From NCBI GenBank assembly GCA_049604415.1, contig JBMYTN010000049.1:1-30486 (forward strand): DNA of 30,486 nt, given 5' to 3'. This DNA comes from JBMYTN01 sp049604415. GTDB taxonomy: Bacteria > Pseudomonadota > Alphaproteobacteria > Rhodospirillales > Rhodospirillaceae. Shown here in pieces: positions 24,187-30,486 of this stretch; position 1 is the stretch's first letter, and each line of letters opens with the position of its first letter. The notes under the pieces were generated by a model. The model made no database searches and was not told where the DNA came from. It saw only the letters and a program-made list of their open reading frames with translations. The translations under genes and the position numbers were made by a program.

Positions 24187-24228
24187 TCCTGTGACTTTTG
24201 TCCATTTGCCGGGGTAAAAGTCACAGGA
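24187..24228. repeat. 13-bp perfect inverted repeat between array and cas2
   Basis: TCCTGTGACTTTT (24187-24199) and AAAAGTCACAGGA (24216-24228) form perfect arms around 16 bases. The right arm overlaps the cas2 stop codon. Neither strand has a T-run after the stem, so it is not a standard terminator. It may separate the convergent array and cas transcripts or be part of the array's integration-side leader. Confidence 0.7.
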
Positions 24229-24550
24229 GAACCATTTGCTGAGGTGCAATTTTTTCATTTTTATTCGGTTCTCCAACAAGAAGTTTCATGCGGGCATATT
24301 GGCGTTCGGTCACCACCAAGGTTCGCACACTGCCGTCTGGGGGAAGATTCTTTTTGATCCGCGCAATGTGCTTTTCAACCGCATCCTCCCCCCGCATAGC
24401 CCGAGCATAAACCGAAAGCTGCAGCATCATATAGCCATCATCTTTAAGAAAAGTCCGAAATCGGGTTGCGTTACGGCGCTTCGTTTTTGACGTCACCGGC
24501 AAGTCGAAGAAGACAAAGACCCACATGAACCGTGCCTCCCGCGTGTTCAT
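24221..24550 (-). CDS. cas2: CRISPR-associated Cas2
   Basis: 109 residues. MWVFVFFDLPVTSKTKRRNA is the first strand and metal-site Asp of type II Cas2, followed by FLKDDGYMMLQLSVYARAM and a final ERQYARMKLLVGE. It forms the Cas1-Cas2 integrase that adds new spacers. The ATG at 24550 overlaps the cas1 stop (ATGA). ATG at 24526, behind GGGAGG, is an alternative start that would remove eight residues. Confidence 0.95.
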   Translation of the reverse strand: MNTREARFMWVFVFFDLPVTSKTKRRNATRFRTFLKDDGYMMLQLSVYARAMRGEDAVEKHIARIKKNLPPDGSVRTLVVTERQYARMKLLVGEPNKNEKIAPQQMVLL

Positions 24551-25449
24551 TGACCCTTGGCCCCTCTCTGGAACACTGGCAGTACCAGAAGAGCAGGAGA
24601 TGCACCTTCAATGGAACGGACCAAGCTTTGGGCAACCCTCTCCGTTGCAGCGAGAACAGTCATCCGCTCCGAACCAACGCGGCAATGGTGCATAAGGATG
24701 CCAGCCAAAGCCTGTCGGTCCGAGCGTTGAAGACTGCTTTGAACATCCCGCCCCTCGCTCAACTGATTGACCAAGGCATCAACAAAGGGACGAAATGGCT
24801 CAACCAAGTCATCTGCAAGATTGAATGCATTGGTGATACTGACATGGTGCAACCCAATGGCTGGTAGGAGGCCATGAATGACCACAGCTCGAGCGACGGC
24901 TGCCCGAACCACCGCATAGCCATAGTTCAACATTTTATTTCGTATATCGTCTTCATTGGCGCGGATGAAATCTCGAAACAATAGGCCCCAATAGGCGCGA
25001 GCCGCCCTGGCCTCCATATTCTCCTGATCCCCTGAACCCACCCGCTGGGCCATCGCCTGGAGGCCAGAGAATTCTCGCCCGCAGTCCCGAAGATGGGCTG
25101 CTTGATTTTCAATTTTTGCCACCACGATGGCTTGCCAACAGCGCTTCCGAAAAGGTGCTGTTGTCTCAATTTGCGCCGCAGCCACGCCAGCTTGGCGGTG
25201 GTGGCTGTGAAACGGTAGCATCATGCCGTTGGGTGTGTGCCGACTGTCCGTACAGACCAGGACAATGCCGGCATCGGCTATGGCCGATAGCAAGGTCCCA
25301 GTTAGGCTGACTTGGTTGGTGTCCAGCACTACCCAGGCAACATCTTCCAAAGCCAAGCAAACCTCACCCGTATCTTGGACAACCAAGATTTGATTGTCCT
25401 TTAAAGACAAACGGGCTGGCTGGCTTATGTGTACGCCTTTCCACGCCAT
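24547..25449 (-). CDS. cas1: CRISPR-associated Cas1 integrase
   Basis: 300 residues, the usual type II length. The metal-binding residues are visible: Glu146 (ENMEARAARAYW), His201/His202 (IGLHHVSITNAFNLADD) and Glu217 (LVEPFRPFVD). It starts MAWKGVHISQPARLSLKDNQ, as in many type II Cas1 proteins. It overlaps the cas9 end by 25 bp and cas2 by 4 bp, so the three genes form one operon. Confidence 0.97.
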   Translation of the reverse strand: MAWKGVHISQPARLSLKDNQILVVQDTGEVCLALEDVAWVVLDTNQVSLTGTLLSAIADAGIVLVCTDSRHTPNGMMLPFHSHHRQAGVAAAQIETTAPFRKRCWQAIVVAKIENQAAHLRDCGREFSGLQAMAQRVGSGDQENMEARAARAYWGLLFRDFIRANEDDIRNKMLNYGYAVVRAAVARAVVIHGLLPAIGLHHVSITNAFNLADDLVEPFRPFVDALVNQLSEGRDVQSSLQRSDRQALAGILMHHCRVGSERMTVLAATERVAQSLVRSIEGASPALLVLPVFQRGAKGQ

Positions 25450-28400
25450 GTTCGCACCTCCCGTTGCACCAAATGGCGCTCCCCCGTCCGCGTAACCGTG
25501 TATTTCTCAAACAACACCAAGGTGCGTGCGCCAATGCCCAAAAACCTTGGTTCAGGATTTTCATGAGAAGAGAGATTTATGGCGCCCGTGTTGCGGTTTG
25601 TTCCCCGGTAATACCCTTCAATCAGTTTTCCTTTTGAGTCGATTAGCTTCACAAAAGAGTTTTGAAACAAAGACCAGAGAAAACTGTAGCCGGAGTCAAT
25701 AATAGGCCACTCCGATTCTGGTTTCCCTGCTGTAATTGCTCGCATTGGCGGTATTTTTTCGTTTTTGATGTCATGTGGATAAATGGGTACTAAATAGAAT
25801 TGATCTTTACCTTTCTTGTTAGGTTTACAGAAGACATCGACACGGACCATTGCGCCGCGATCGACAGTTCCTGCGCGCTCTAGGTTGCTTCCACGTTCCA
25901 AGCGGATATTGACTTTAGAATTGGAGAGCAGTCGAACTTTACCAATTGGATCCCCCTTGGGAGAGCGTGGCATCGCCTCTTTCGGTTTACCTGTGTCAAT
26001 CCAGGTCTTCAGAGCCGCCAATAAGGCCTGATTGCGCTCTGGATCCTTCAATCGATCAAGGTCTTTCTTGGTTAAATCCGAGACCTTCTTCTTTTCATAA
26101 ACAACCTCATGACCATCGCGGACGCGGACTTGGTTTAAGGTCGCTTTATGGGCGGGCCCCCGTCCCCGTCGCCGTTCGGCCCGGGCGACAAACAGGGTTG
26201 AAACAGCTGCTCGGGCGTCACTCGAAAAGGTCTCCCACGGCAACGCCTTGGCAAAAGCCTTGGGCAAGTCATAGGGCAAACCTTTGGCTTCAATCTCCTG
26301 AACGGCCTTCGTGGCGCGCTGTAGGAGAGACTCACTTGTGGCTGCAACAATAAGGGCGTCCAACCCGTGATGCCGGTCATCGGGTATGCGCTGCCCTTTG
26401 GCATCTTTTTTGAGAAGTGAAAGGCCCCAAGCCCGACGCAGTCGATCCGTAAGCCCCCCAGGACGCACGAAAACTCGGCGCCGCAGGACACCGGTGGCAT
26501 CGACTTCATCTGGGAGAACCTGCCGTAGGGCCTCGGCGACCAACCGGCAAATCCAGCGCGTATCATTGAGATTCCGGCTGCGAAACCGCTCCGAAACCTC
26601 TTGGGCATTTCGCAGCAGCAGATTGCGTTTGGTCAATCCTTTTAGGGCCGCATTGCTTTCAACGCGGGCAACAAAAGCGTGCCAGTCTTCAGCTCGCTGG
26701 TCTGCCTCGAACCATTCAAATGGGGTTCGGTTCTTCTTATCCTGATTGGCTTTGGCGAGGCACAGGACTTTATTATGGAAACTATCATCGCCGAAACGAC
26801 TCCAAGGGAGAATGTGATCTACTTGGACTGCATTGTCTGCTTCTCCGATTTGTTTGGGCGAAATATATGCATCCGTATAAAGGCATCGTCCATTCTGACG
26901 CTTCCACAATTCAAACGCCAACAGCTCATTGCTGTTGGGACGCAGTGGGCGACCGACCATGTCTTCTCGGGCAAACTCCTCGCGCAACTTGTCCTTTTCA
27001 GTGCTACGCCGGTGTATCCCTCTGTCAATACGCCCCCGTTCCTCAATGGACTTACCCAAGTCGCGGGCCAGTTCGATATGAATGCGGTCCGGTAAGCCAT
27101 GGCATTCAATCACGGCTTTGATTTGTTTCAGGATTTCAATGGCAGCACGCCGCGCTGTCGGACTACCGACAAGATCTGGGGATATTCGCTGTTCTTTTAG
27201 GATGATCGCCAGCGCTTGTTTACCCTGAGCCCCTGTCGCAAAGGCTTGGCGTTCTAAGCTATCGGTGTGGTCATAACCAACGGCCAGACAAGCCGCATCG
27301 TACGTTTGTCCCGACAACAATCCGGGCAAAATGGCCCGTAATGCTTTCGCAGACAGATGTGCAGCTCCGGAGAAGTCCGCGAAGGCTCCTTGTCTCGCAG
27401 ATTGAACCAAGGTGTCCGCAATATCAGACGGCAGGCCAGCAATACTGCGCAATCCCTCAGCGATGCGATCCATGTCGGACCGATAGGCAACCACGGATGC
27501 CACCAAATCCAAACATGTGCGGGAAGCCCACAAGGATCGCCACGCCATTTCCCCATGGGCTCCAGCAATAATCTGACGCAAGCAATGGGTTGCCGCCATC
27601 GCCTTGCCAGACCGCGCAGCAATATCGCGTTTGCTTTCATCAGTGTGTTTCACACCATCAAACCGCACAACATCGGGCAACTTTAGTTTGCGGCGTAGGG
27701 TTGCATAACTAAATCCAGCCTGAGCACCAAAATCATCCAAGGCAGCCGACACCTCTTCAACCGATAACCTCTGCTGATGAGGACGCCCGGAAAGGCGGAT
27801 ATTGATCAGTTTGCTCGCGAGCCGAAACAACTCAAAGGAGGGTGCGGATTTTGGTGCGCGGCGCTCATCCTTTTCGAATGGGCAAGAACCAACCAAATGC
27901 TCGCTGTCTTGAAGCGGGCGCTGAAAGAAAGCGATGTCGCAGAAGGCCTGCTCCAGAGCCTCTGTCGCTTTGCTTTGCCCCAATCGACGCTGGCTGCGAA
28001 AGATCCAACGGACTTCATCTTCCAAGTCTGCCCGTATCAGACTTCTGGTGTAATCACCCTCTCTGTTCCGAAGACGTCGCTCTGTGCCATCAAGAAAGCT
28101 GGCATCTTGCATCAACGTCTTTGCCGGAGTGCCATAAAGTGAGAGCTTTTCGCGCGTTTCGGCGCTGGCCTTCAGCATTTTGCGATCCTCTTCCGGAGCA
28201 TTTGAGGATCGGTTCTTAGCATTGGATTTAAAGCCGCGATGCCGAGCAATATGCCCAAGGGCAACGGCAAGCTCCGGATCCGACAGGGCTCTTGTCTCGG
28301 AAGCAAGTCTCAATTGCCAAGGGTTGAGGCCGGGTATTTTTAGGGCATCACGATGCGCATGCGGCAATAAGGCAACGTCGGCAAAAAGGCGCCGAATGGC

Positions 28401-28619
28401 ATTCATCCGCTGTCGGCGGCGGCGAATGACCCGGCGCTGTCCTCGAAACATCCGGCGCTGGGCAGATTTTAACTTGGTCCCGGTTTGCCCCTTTTCCTCA
28501 GGTGGATCAAACATCCAACTGCCAACAGCGACAATATGACCGGAACGGGTTTCGTCCTCTAGATCGATCACCCCCCAACCTGCCGACGCAATGCCGCCAT
28601 CCACGCCCAGAATTTTCAC
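25425..28619 (-). CDS. cas9: Cas9 endonuclease, type II-C
   Basis: About 1064 residues, compact as in type II-C. RuvC-I: KILGVDGGIASAGWGVI (Asp7). Arg-rich bridge helix: RRVIRRRRQRMNAIRRLF. RuvC-II: IHIELARDLGKS (Glu516). HNH: QVDHILPWSRFGDDSFHNKV (His602). RuvC-III: DDRHHGLDALIVA (His750/751, Asp754). All catalytic residues are present, so it should cut both strands. Two GTG starts are in frame; the one at 28619 has GAGGG five bases upstream and gives the standard MKILGVD beginning, so it is preferred over 28631. Together with cas1, cas2 and the tracrRNA, and without csn2 or cas4, this is the II-C layout. Confidence 0.97.
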   Translation of the reverse strand: MKILGVDGGIASAGWGVIDLEDETRSGHIVAVGSWMFDPPEEKGQTGTKLKSAQRRMFRGQRRVIRRRRQRMNAIRRLFADVALLPHAHRDALKIPGLNPWQLRLASETRALSDPELAVALGHIARHRGFKSNAKNRSSNAPEEDRKMLKASAETREKLSLYGTPAKTLMQDASFLDGTERRLRNREGDYTRSLIRADLEDEVRWIFRSQRRLGQSKATEALEQAFCDIAFFQRPLQDSEHLVGSCPFEKDERRAPKSAPSFELFRLASKLINIRLSGRPHQQRLSVEEVSAALDDFGAQAGFSYATLRRKLKLPDVVRFDGVKHTDESKRDIAARSGKAMAATHCLRQIIAGAHGEMAWRSLWASRTCLDLVASVVAYRSDMDRIAEGLRSIAGLPSDIADTLVQSARQGAFADFSGAAHLSAKALRAILPGLLSGQTYDAACLAVGYDHTDSLERQAFATGAQGKQALAIILKEQRISPDLVGSPTARRAAIEILKQIKAVIECHGLPDRIHIELARDLGKSIEERGRIDRGIHRRSTEKDKLREEFAREDMVGRPLRPNSNELLAFELWKRQNGRCLYTDAYISPKQIGEADNAVQVDHILPWSRFGDDSFHNKVLCLAKANQDKKNRTPFEWFEADQRAEDWHAFVARVESNAALKGLTKRNLLLRNAQEVSERFRSRNLNDTRWICRLVAEALRQVLPDEVDATGVLRRRVFVRPGGLTDRLRRAWGLSLLKKDAKGQRIPDDRHHGLDALIVAATSESLLQRATKAVQEIEAKGLPYDLPKAFAKALPWETFSSDARAAVSTLFVARAERRRGRGPAHKATLNQVRVRDGHEVVYEKKKVSDLTKKDLDRLKDPERNQALLAALKTWIDTGKPKEAMPRSPKGDPIGKVRLLSNSKVNIRLERGSNLERAGTVDRGAMVRVDVFCKPNKKGKDQFYLVPIYPHDIKNEKIPPMRAITAGKPESEWPIIDSGYSFLWSLFQNSFVKLIDSKGKLIEGYYRGTNRNTGAINLSSHENPEPRFLGIGARTLVLFEKYTVTRTGERHLVQREVRTWRGKAYT

Positions 28620-28649
28620 GACTGCCCTCACTCAATCTTGCCAAGAACA

Positions 28650-28678
28650 TTGACAGGATCACATTCACTGTAGAGAAT
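28650..28678 (+). promoter_or_regulatory. tracrRNA promoter
   Basis: A perfect -35 TTGACA (28650-28655) is followed after 17 bp by GAGAAT (28673-28678) as -10. The predicted start near 28685 coincides with the first base of the anti-repeat. Confidence 0.7.
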
Positions 28679-28684
28679 GGAAAG

Positions 28685-28770
28685 TGGGAAATCGGTAGGG
28701 AAGCCACGGCAAAGTGGTTTTTCCACTGAAGGATTACCCCCACTTCAGAAATGAAGTGGGGGGATTCCTT
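28685..28770 (+). ncRNA. tracrRNA
   Basis: Bases 28686-28710 are complementary to repeat positions 1-25 without any bulge (23 Watson-Crick and two G-U pairs). Downstream follow a short hairpin AGTGG-TTTTT-CCACT (28713-28727) and an 11-bp perfect stem CCCCCACTTCA/TGAAGTGGGGG capped by a GAAA loop (28737-28762). The ATTCCTT tail after it could serve as terminator. The gene is divergent from cas9. It pairs with pre-crRNA for RNase III processing or directly loads Cas9. Ends are estimated. Confidence 0.88.
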
Positions 28771-28878
28771 GTTACTTTGAAAATTTTTGCTTTTACACTA
28801 CCCCAAATGCATAATCATTCGGGCCTAATATTGTAGTGAACCCACGGTATAGAATTCACTTTTAAGAACAATGAGCTC

Positions 28879-29415
28879 TTACCGCTCGACCGCTGGAGCG
28901 GTCCGGGGCGCGTTCCAGGGCATAACCGCCAACAACTTGGCCATGCCGCACCAGCCGGAAATCCCGGCAAACATCAACCCGGCACCGACAAAGGCCGACA
29001 GGCCAAAGCCCGCCGGGTGCACCAGCATTCCCAGCAGCACGCCGGTCAGGATCAAGGCCCCGGCAATGATCTGCACTTGGCGCATGATCTCTAGCGGGGC
29101 TTTGGCATCCCGGGAAACTGCATGGCCGGACTTGGTCCAGTTGTCCAAGCCGCCCTCCAGAACATGCACCTCGCCGCCAAACTGGGTTGCCAAATGGGCC
29201 TCGTAAGACGCCGTGCGGGCCCCGGAGCGGCAATAGAAAATCGGTGTTTTGCCCTCGGCCAGGCTCGGTTTGGATTTATAGAGCAGGGAAGCCGGGAAAC
29301 TGGTCGCGCCTTGGATATGGGCGCGGCGATATTCATCGACCTCGCGGATGTCGACAAATTGGGCTTCGCCCACAGCGACCATCGGGGCGGCTTGTTCCGG
29401 GGAAAGCGAAATCAT
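28879..29415 (-). CDS. Rhodanese/DUF2892 membrane protein (YgaP-like sulfurtransferase)
   Basis: 178 residues. The N-terminal ~105 residues are a rhodanese domain with VDIREVDEYRRAHIQGA and the active-site loop YCRSGARTA (Cys62 carries persulfide). Two membrane helices follow (IIAGALILTGVLLGMLVHPA and GLSAFVGAGLMFAGISGWCG), ending in the DUF2892 signature GMAKLLAVMPWN. It moves sulfane sulfur at the inner face of the membrane. It starts immediately after the ArsR stop, so the two are cotranscribed. YgaP of E. coli has the same architecture and the same kind of regulator next to it. Confidence 0.9.
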   Translation of the reverse strand: MISLSPEQAAPMVAVGEAQFVDIREVDEYRRAHIQGATSFPASLLYKSKPSLAEGKTPIFYCRSGARTASYEAHLATQFGGEVHVLEGGLDNWTKSGHAVSRDAKAPLEIMRQVQIIAGALILTGVLLGMLVHPAGFGLSAFVGAGLMFAGISGWCGMAKLLAVMPWNAPRTAPAVER

Positions 29416-29416
29416 A

Positions 29417-29770
29417 TCAGCGGTCTTCCGTTGCTTCGACCGGTGCGTCGGCCACCAGTTCAGGACAATAAATGGCCATCAGAGTGGCAATGATTTGCGC
29501 CACCGCCGGGTCGGCCAGTCGGTAATAGATCCGGGTGCCCTCCCGCCTTGTCTCTACCAAGCCCTGATCGCGCAGCTTCTGCAAATGCTGCGACAGGGCC
29601 GATTGGGACAGGGTGGACTCCTGGACCAATGTGTTGACCGACACCTCCGCCCCATTCAACCGACAAAGAATCATCAAACGCTTTGGATGGGCCATGGCCT
29701 TGAGCAAAGCCGCAGCCTGATCGGATCGCGCCTGGAATTCACCGGCATCAAGAGGGATCGGTGTCTGCAT
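29417..29770 (-). CDS. ArsR-family repressor, SqrR/BigR-like persulfide sensor
   Basis: 117 residues. Winged helix-turn-helix: MAHPKRLMILCRLNGAEVSV, TLSQSALSQHLQKLRDQGLV, TRREGTRIYYRL. Only two cysteines occur, Cys36 (MILCRL) and Cys102 (AIYCPE). Their 66-residue spacing equals that of the Cys41/Cys107 pair that forms a polysulfide bridge in SqrR and BigR, and no arsenic-type CxC motif is present. It should repress the coupled rhodanese gene, and perhaps the divergent CMD gene, until reactive sulfur species appear. Confidence 0.87.
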   Translation of the reverse strand: MQTPIPLDAGEFQARSDQAAALLKAMAHPKRLMILCRLNGAEVSVNTLVQESTLSQSALSQHLQKLRDQGLVETRREGTRIYYRLADPAVAQIIATLMAIYCPELVADAPVEATEDR

Positions 29771-29782
29771 CGTGAATCCAAT

Positions 29783-29817
29783 ATATTAGAGTTTACTAAA
29801 TAAGAAAAGACTAATAT
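29783..29817. promoter_or_regulatory. Probable ArsR operator in divergent promoter
   Basis: ATATTAG (29783-29789) and CTAATAT (29811-29817) are exact inverted arms. A tighter inverted pair TTAG-N6-CTAA (29786-29799) lies inside. The AT-rich block stands between arsR and the CMD gene, where BigR-like repressors bind. Confidence 0.5.
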
Positions 29818-29865
29818 GATGTATCGCATCACAACGATGATCCATCCTGACCCAGGGGAACAGCC

Positions 29866-30228
29866 ATGACCAAGAATTATCGCGACATTACCAAGCGCAT
29901 CAGCGGCAATATGAAGGCACTGCGCAAGGACATTCCGGAAACCATGGCGGGGTTTTCGGCCCTGGCCCAGGGCGCGACCAAGGATGGCGCGCTGGACAAA
30001 AAGACCAAGGAGTTGATCGCCTTGGCCATTGGTGTGGCGCTGCGCTGTGACGGCTGCATTGGCTTCCACGTCAAAGCCTTGATCGACCTAGGCGCAACCA
30101 AACAAGAGATCGAAGAAGCCCTGGGCATGTCAGTCTATATGGGCGGCGGTCCGGCCCTGATGTATGCCGCCGATGCGGTCATGGCCTATGAACAATTCGC
30201 GCCGGAAAAATCCCAAGTGGCGGCGTAA
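29866..30228 (+). CDS. Carboxymuconolactone decarboxylase family protein (AhpD-like)
   Basis: 120 residues. It has the redox motif CDGC (Cys61, Cys64) followed by GFHVKALIDLGATKQEIEEAL with His68, the CxxCxxxH pattern of AhpD-like thiol peroxidases. The helical core is KELIALAIGVALRCDGCIG. The start follows CAGGGGAACAGCC. It is divergent from the persulfide-type repressor, suggesting a role in thiol or reactive-sulfur defence rather than aromatic degradation. Confidence 0.88.
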   Translation: MTKNYRDITKRISGNMKALRKDIPETMAGFSALAQGATKDGALDKKTKELIALAIGVALRCDGCIGFHVKALIDLGATKQEIEEALGMSVYMGGGPALMYAADAVMAYEQFAPEKSQVAA

Positions 30229-30257
30229 AATTTTGTAGGAGTGTTTTTAGTTGCTTC

Positions 30258-30436
30258 AGTCGGCGGGCGGCTGGTTTTTTTTCGTTCGGGCTGCGCCCTC
30301 ACTGTGCCCTTAGTCGCCGGGCGGCTGGTTTTTTGTGTCTCACGACAGTCGCTCTGCGCCTGTCTCCGACGGGGCGGGCCATGCGGCCCGGCGCCCCTTG
30401 GGCTTGCCGACCCCGATGGGGTCGGATGAGTTTTTT
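30258..30436 (+). terminator. Cluster of terminator-like hairpins after the CMD gene
   Basis: AGTCGGCGGGCGGCTGG-T8 (30258 on) and AGTCGCCGGGCGGCTGG-T6 (30312-30334) differ by one base over 23 and can each form a short stem before a T-run. A third stem CCGACCCC-GAT-GGGGTCGG (30407-30425) precedes TTTTTT at 30431. The 258 bases from 30229 to the end hold no convincing gene. Confidence 0.55.
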
Positions 30437-30486
30437 GTAACCTCAATCGCCGGGCGCCGCTGGCGCGGCTTGGCTTTCGGGGGCAT

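Noticed and set aside
24187..24228. Inverted repeat as an intrinsic terminator of the cas operon
   Set aside because: No T-run follows the stem on either strand, so it is listed as a repeat of unknown role.
30186..30446. 86-codon minus-strand frame rich in KKTSRP
   Set aside because: It consists of the repeated terminator-like sequence and overlaps the end of the AhpD-like gene antisense.
30337..30486. Minus-strand frame starting MPPKAKPRQRR at the window end
   Set aside because: It runs through terminator-like palindromes, has low-complexity content and stops after about 49 codons; no support for a gene.

Overview
The window looks like a chromosomal segment of an alphaproteobacterium, probably a member or relative of the Rhodospirillales. 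This is inferred from the moderately high GC content, GTG/TTG starts behind GGAGG-type ribosome sites, a three-gene type II-C CRISPR locus, and gene families common in that group. No rRNA or tRNA gene is visible, so the placement is not firm.

Layout. (1) 1-870: the start of an IS5-family insertion sequence that has cut off the front of a short-chain dehydrogenase gene. (2) 950-2190 (minus): a GAF-domain protein and a SiaB-type kinase/anti-sigma-like protein. (3) 2339-8782 (minus): an operon for a BMP-family ABC importer with an AmiF-type formamidase and an isochorismatase-fold amidohydrolase. (4) 9112-14072 (minus): a second import-and-hydrolysis operon, made of a NitT/TauT-type ABC importer, a three-subunit nitrile hydratase/thiocyanate hydrolase-like enzyme with a His-rich tail, and another isochorismatase-fold hydrolase. 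(5) 14238-15146: a LysR regulator. Similar TGCTGCA/TGCAGCA palindromes lie in front of both operons and of the regulator, so the three units may form one regulon for import and stepwise hydrolysis of a small nitrogen compound (nitrile or thiocyanate, then amide or formamide, then ammonia). (6) 15280-15984: a formyltransferase-fold protein, divergent from the next cluster.

(7) 16069-21577 (plus) holds the most unusual system: a class II lanthipeptide synthetase (LanM) with a three-cysteine zinc site, two multi-core precursor peptides and, between them, a translationally coupled tandem GNAT acetyltransferase. The first precursor (259 aa) has 11 repeats, each with one Cys and a Ser/Thr exactly five residues before it. 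The second (156 aa) has 6 repeats with X4 and X5 ring spacing. Together they encode 17 predicted (methyl)lanthionine rings. No transporter or leader protease is present, and both precursor genes follow a duplicated ~130-bp leader with a covarying hairpin.

(8) 21613-28770: a complete type II-C CRISPR-Cas locus. The array has 39 repeats of 36 bp and is transcribed on the plus strand, apparently from promoters inside the repeats. cas2, cas1 and cas9 lie on the minus strand. A tracrRNA gene, divergent from cas9, has an uninterrupted 25-bp anti-repeat match. (9) 28879-30228: a persulfide-sensor-type ArsR repressor with a rhodanese/DUF2892 membrane protein, and a divergent AhpD-like carboxymuconolactone decarboxylase. 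(10) 30229-30486: GC-rich terminator-like repeats without a convincing gene.
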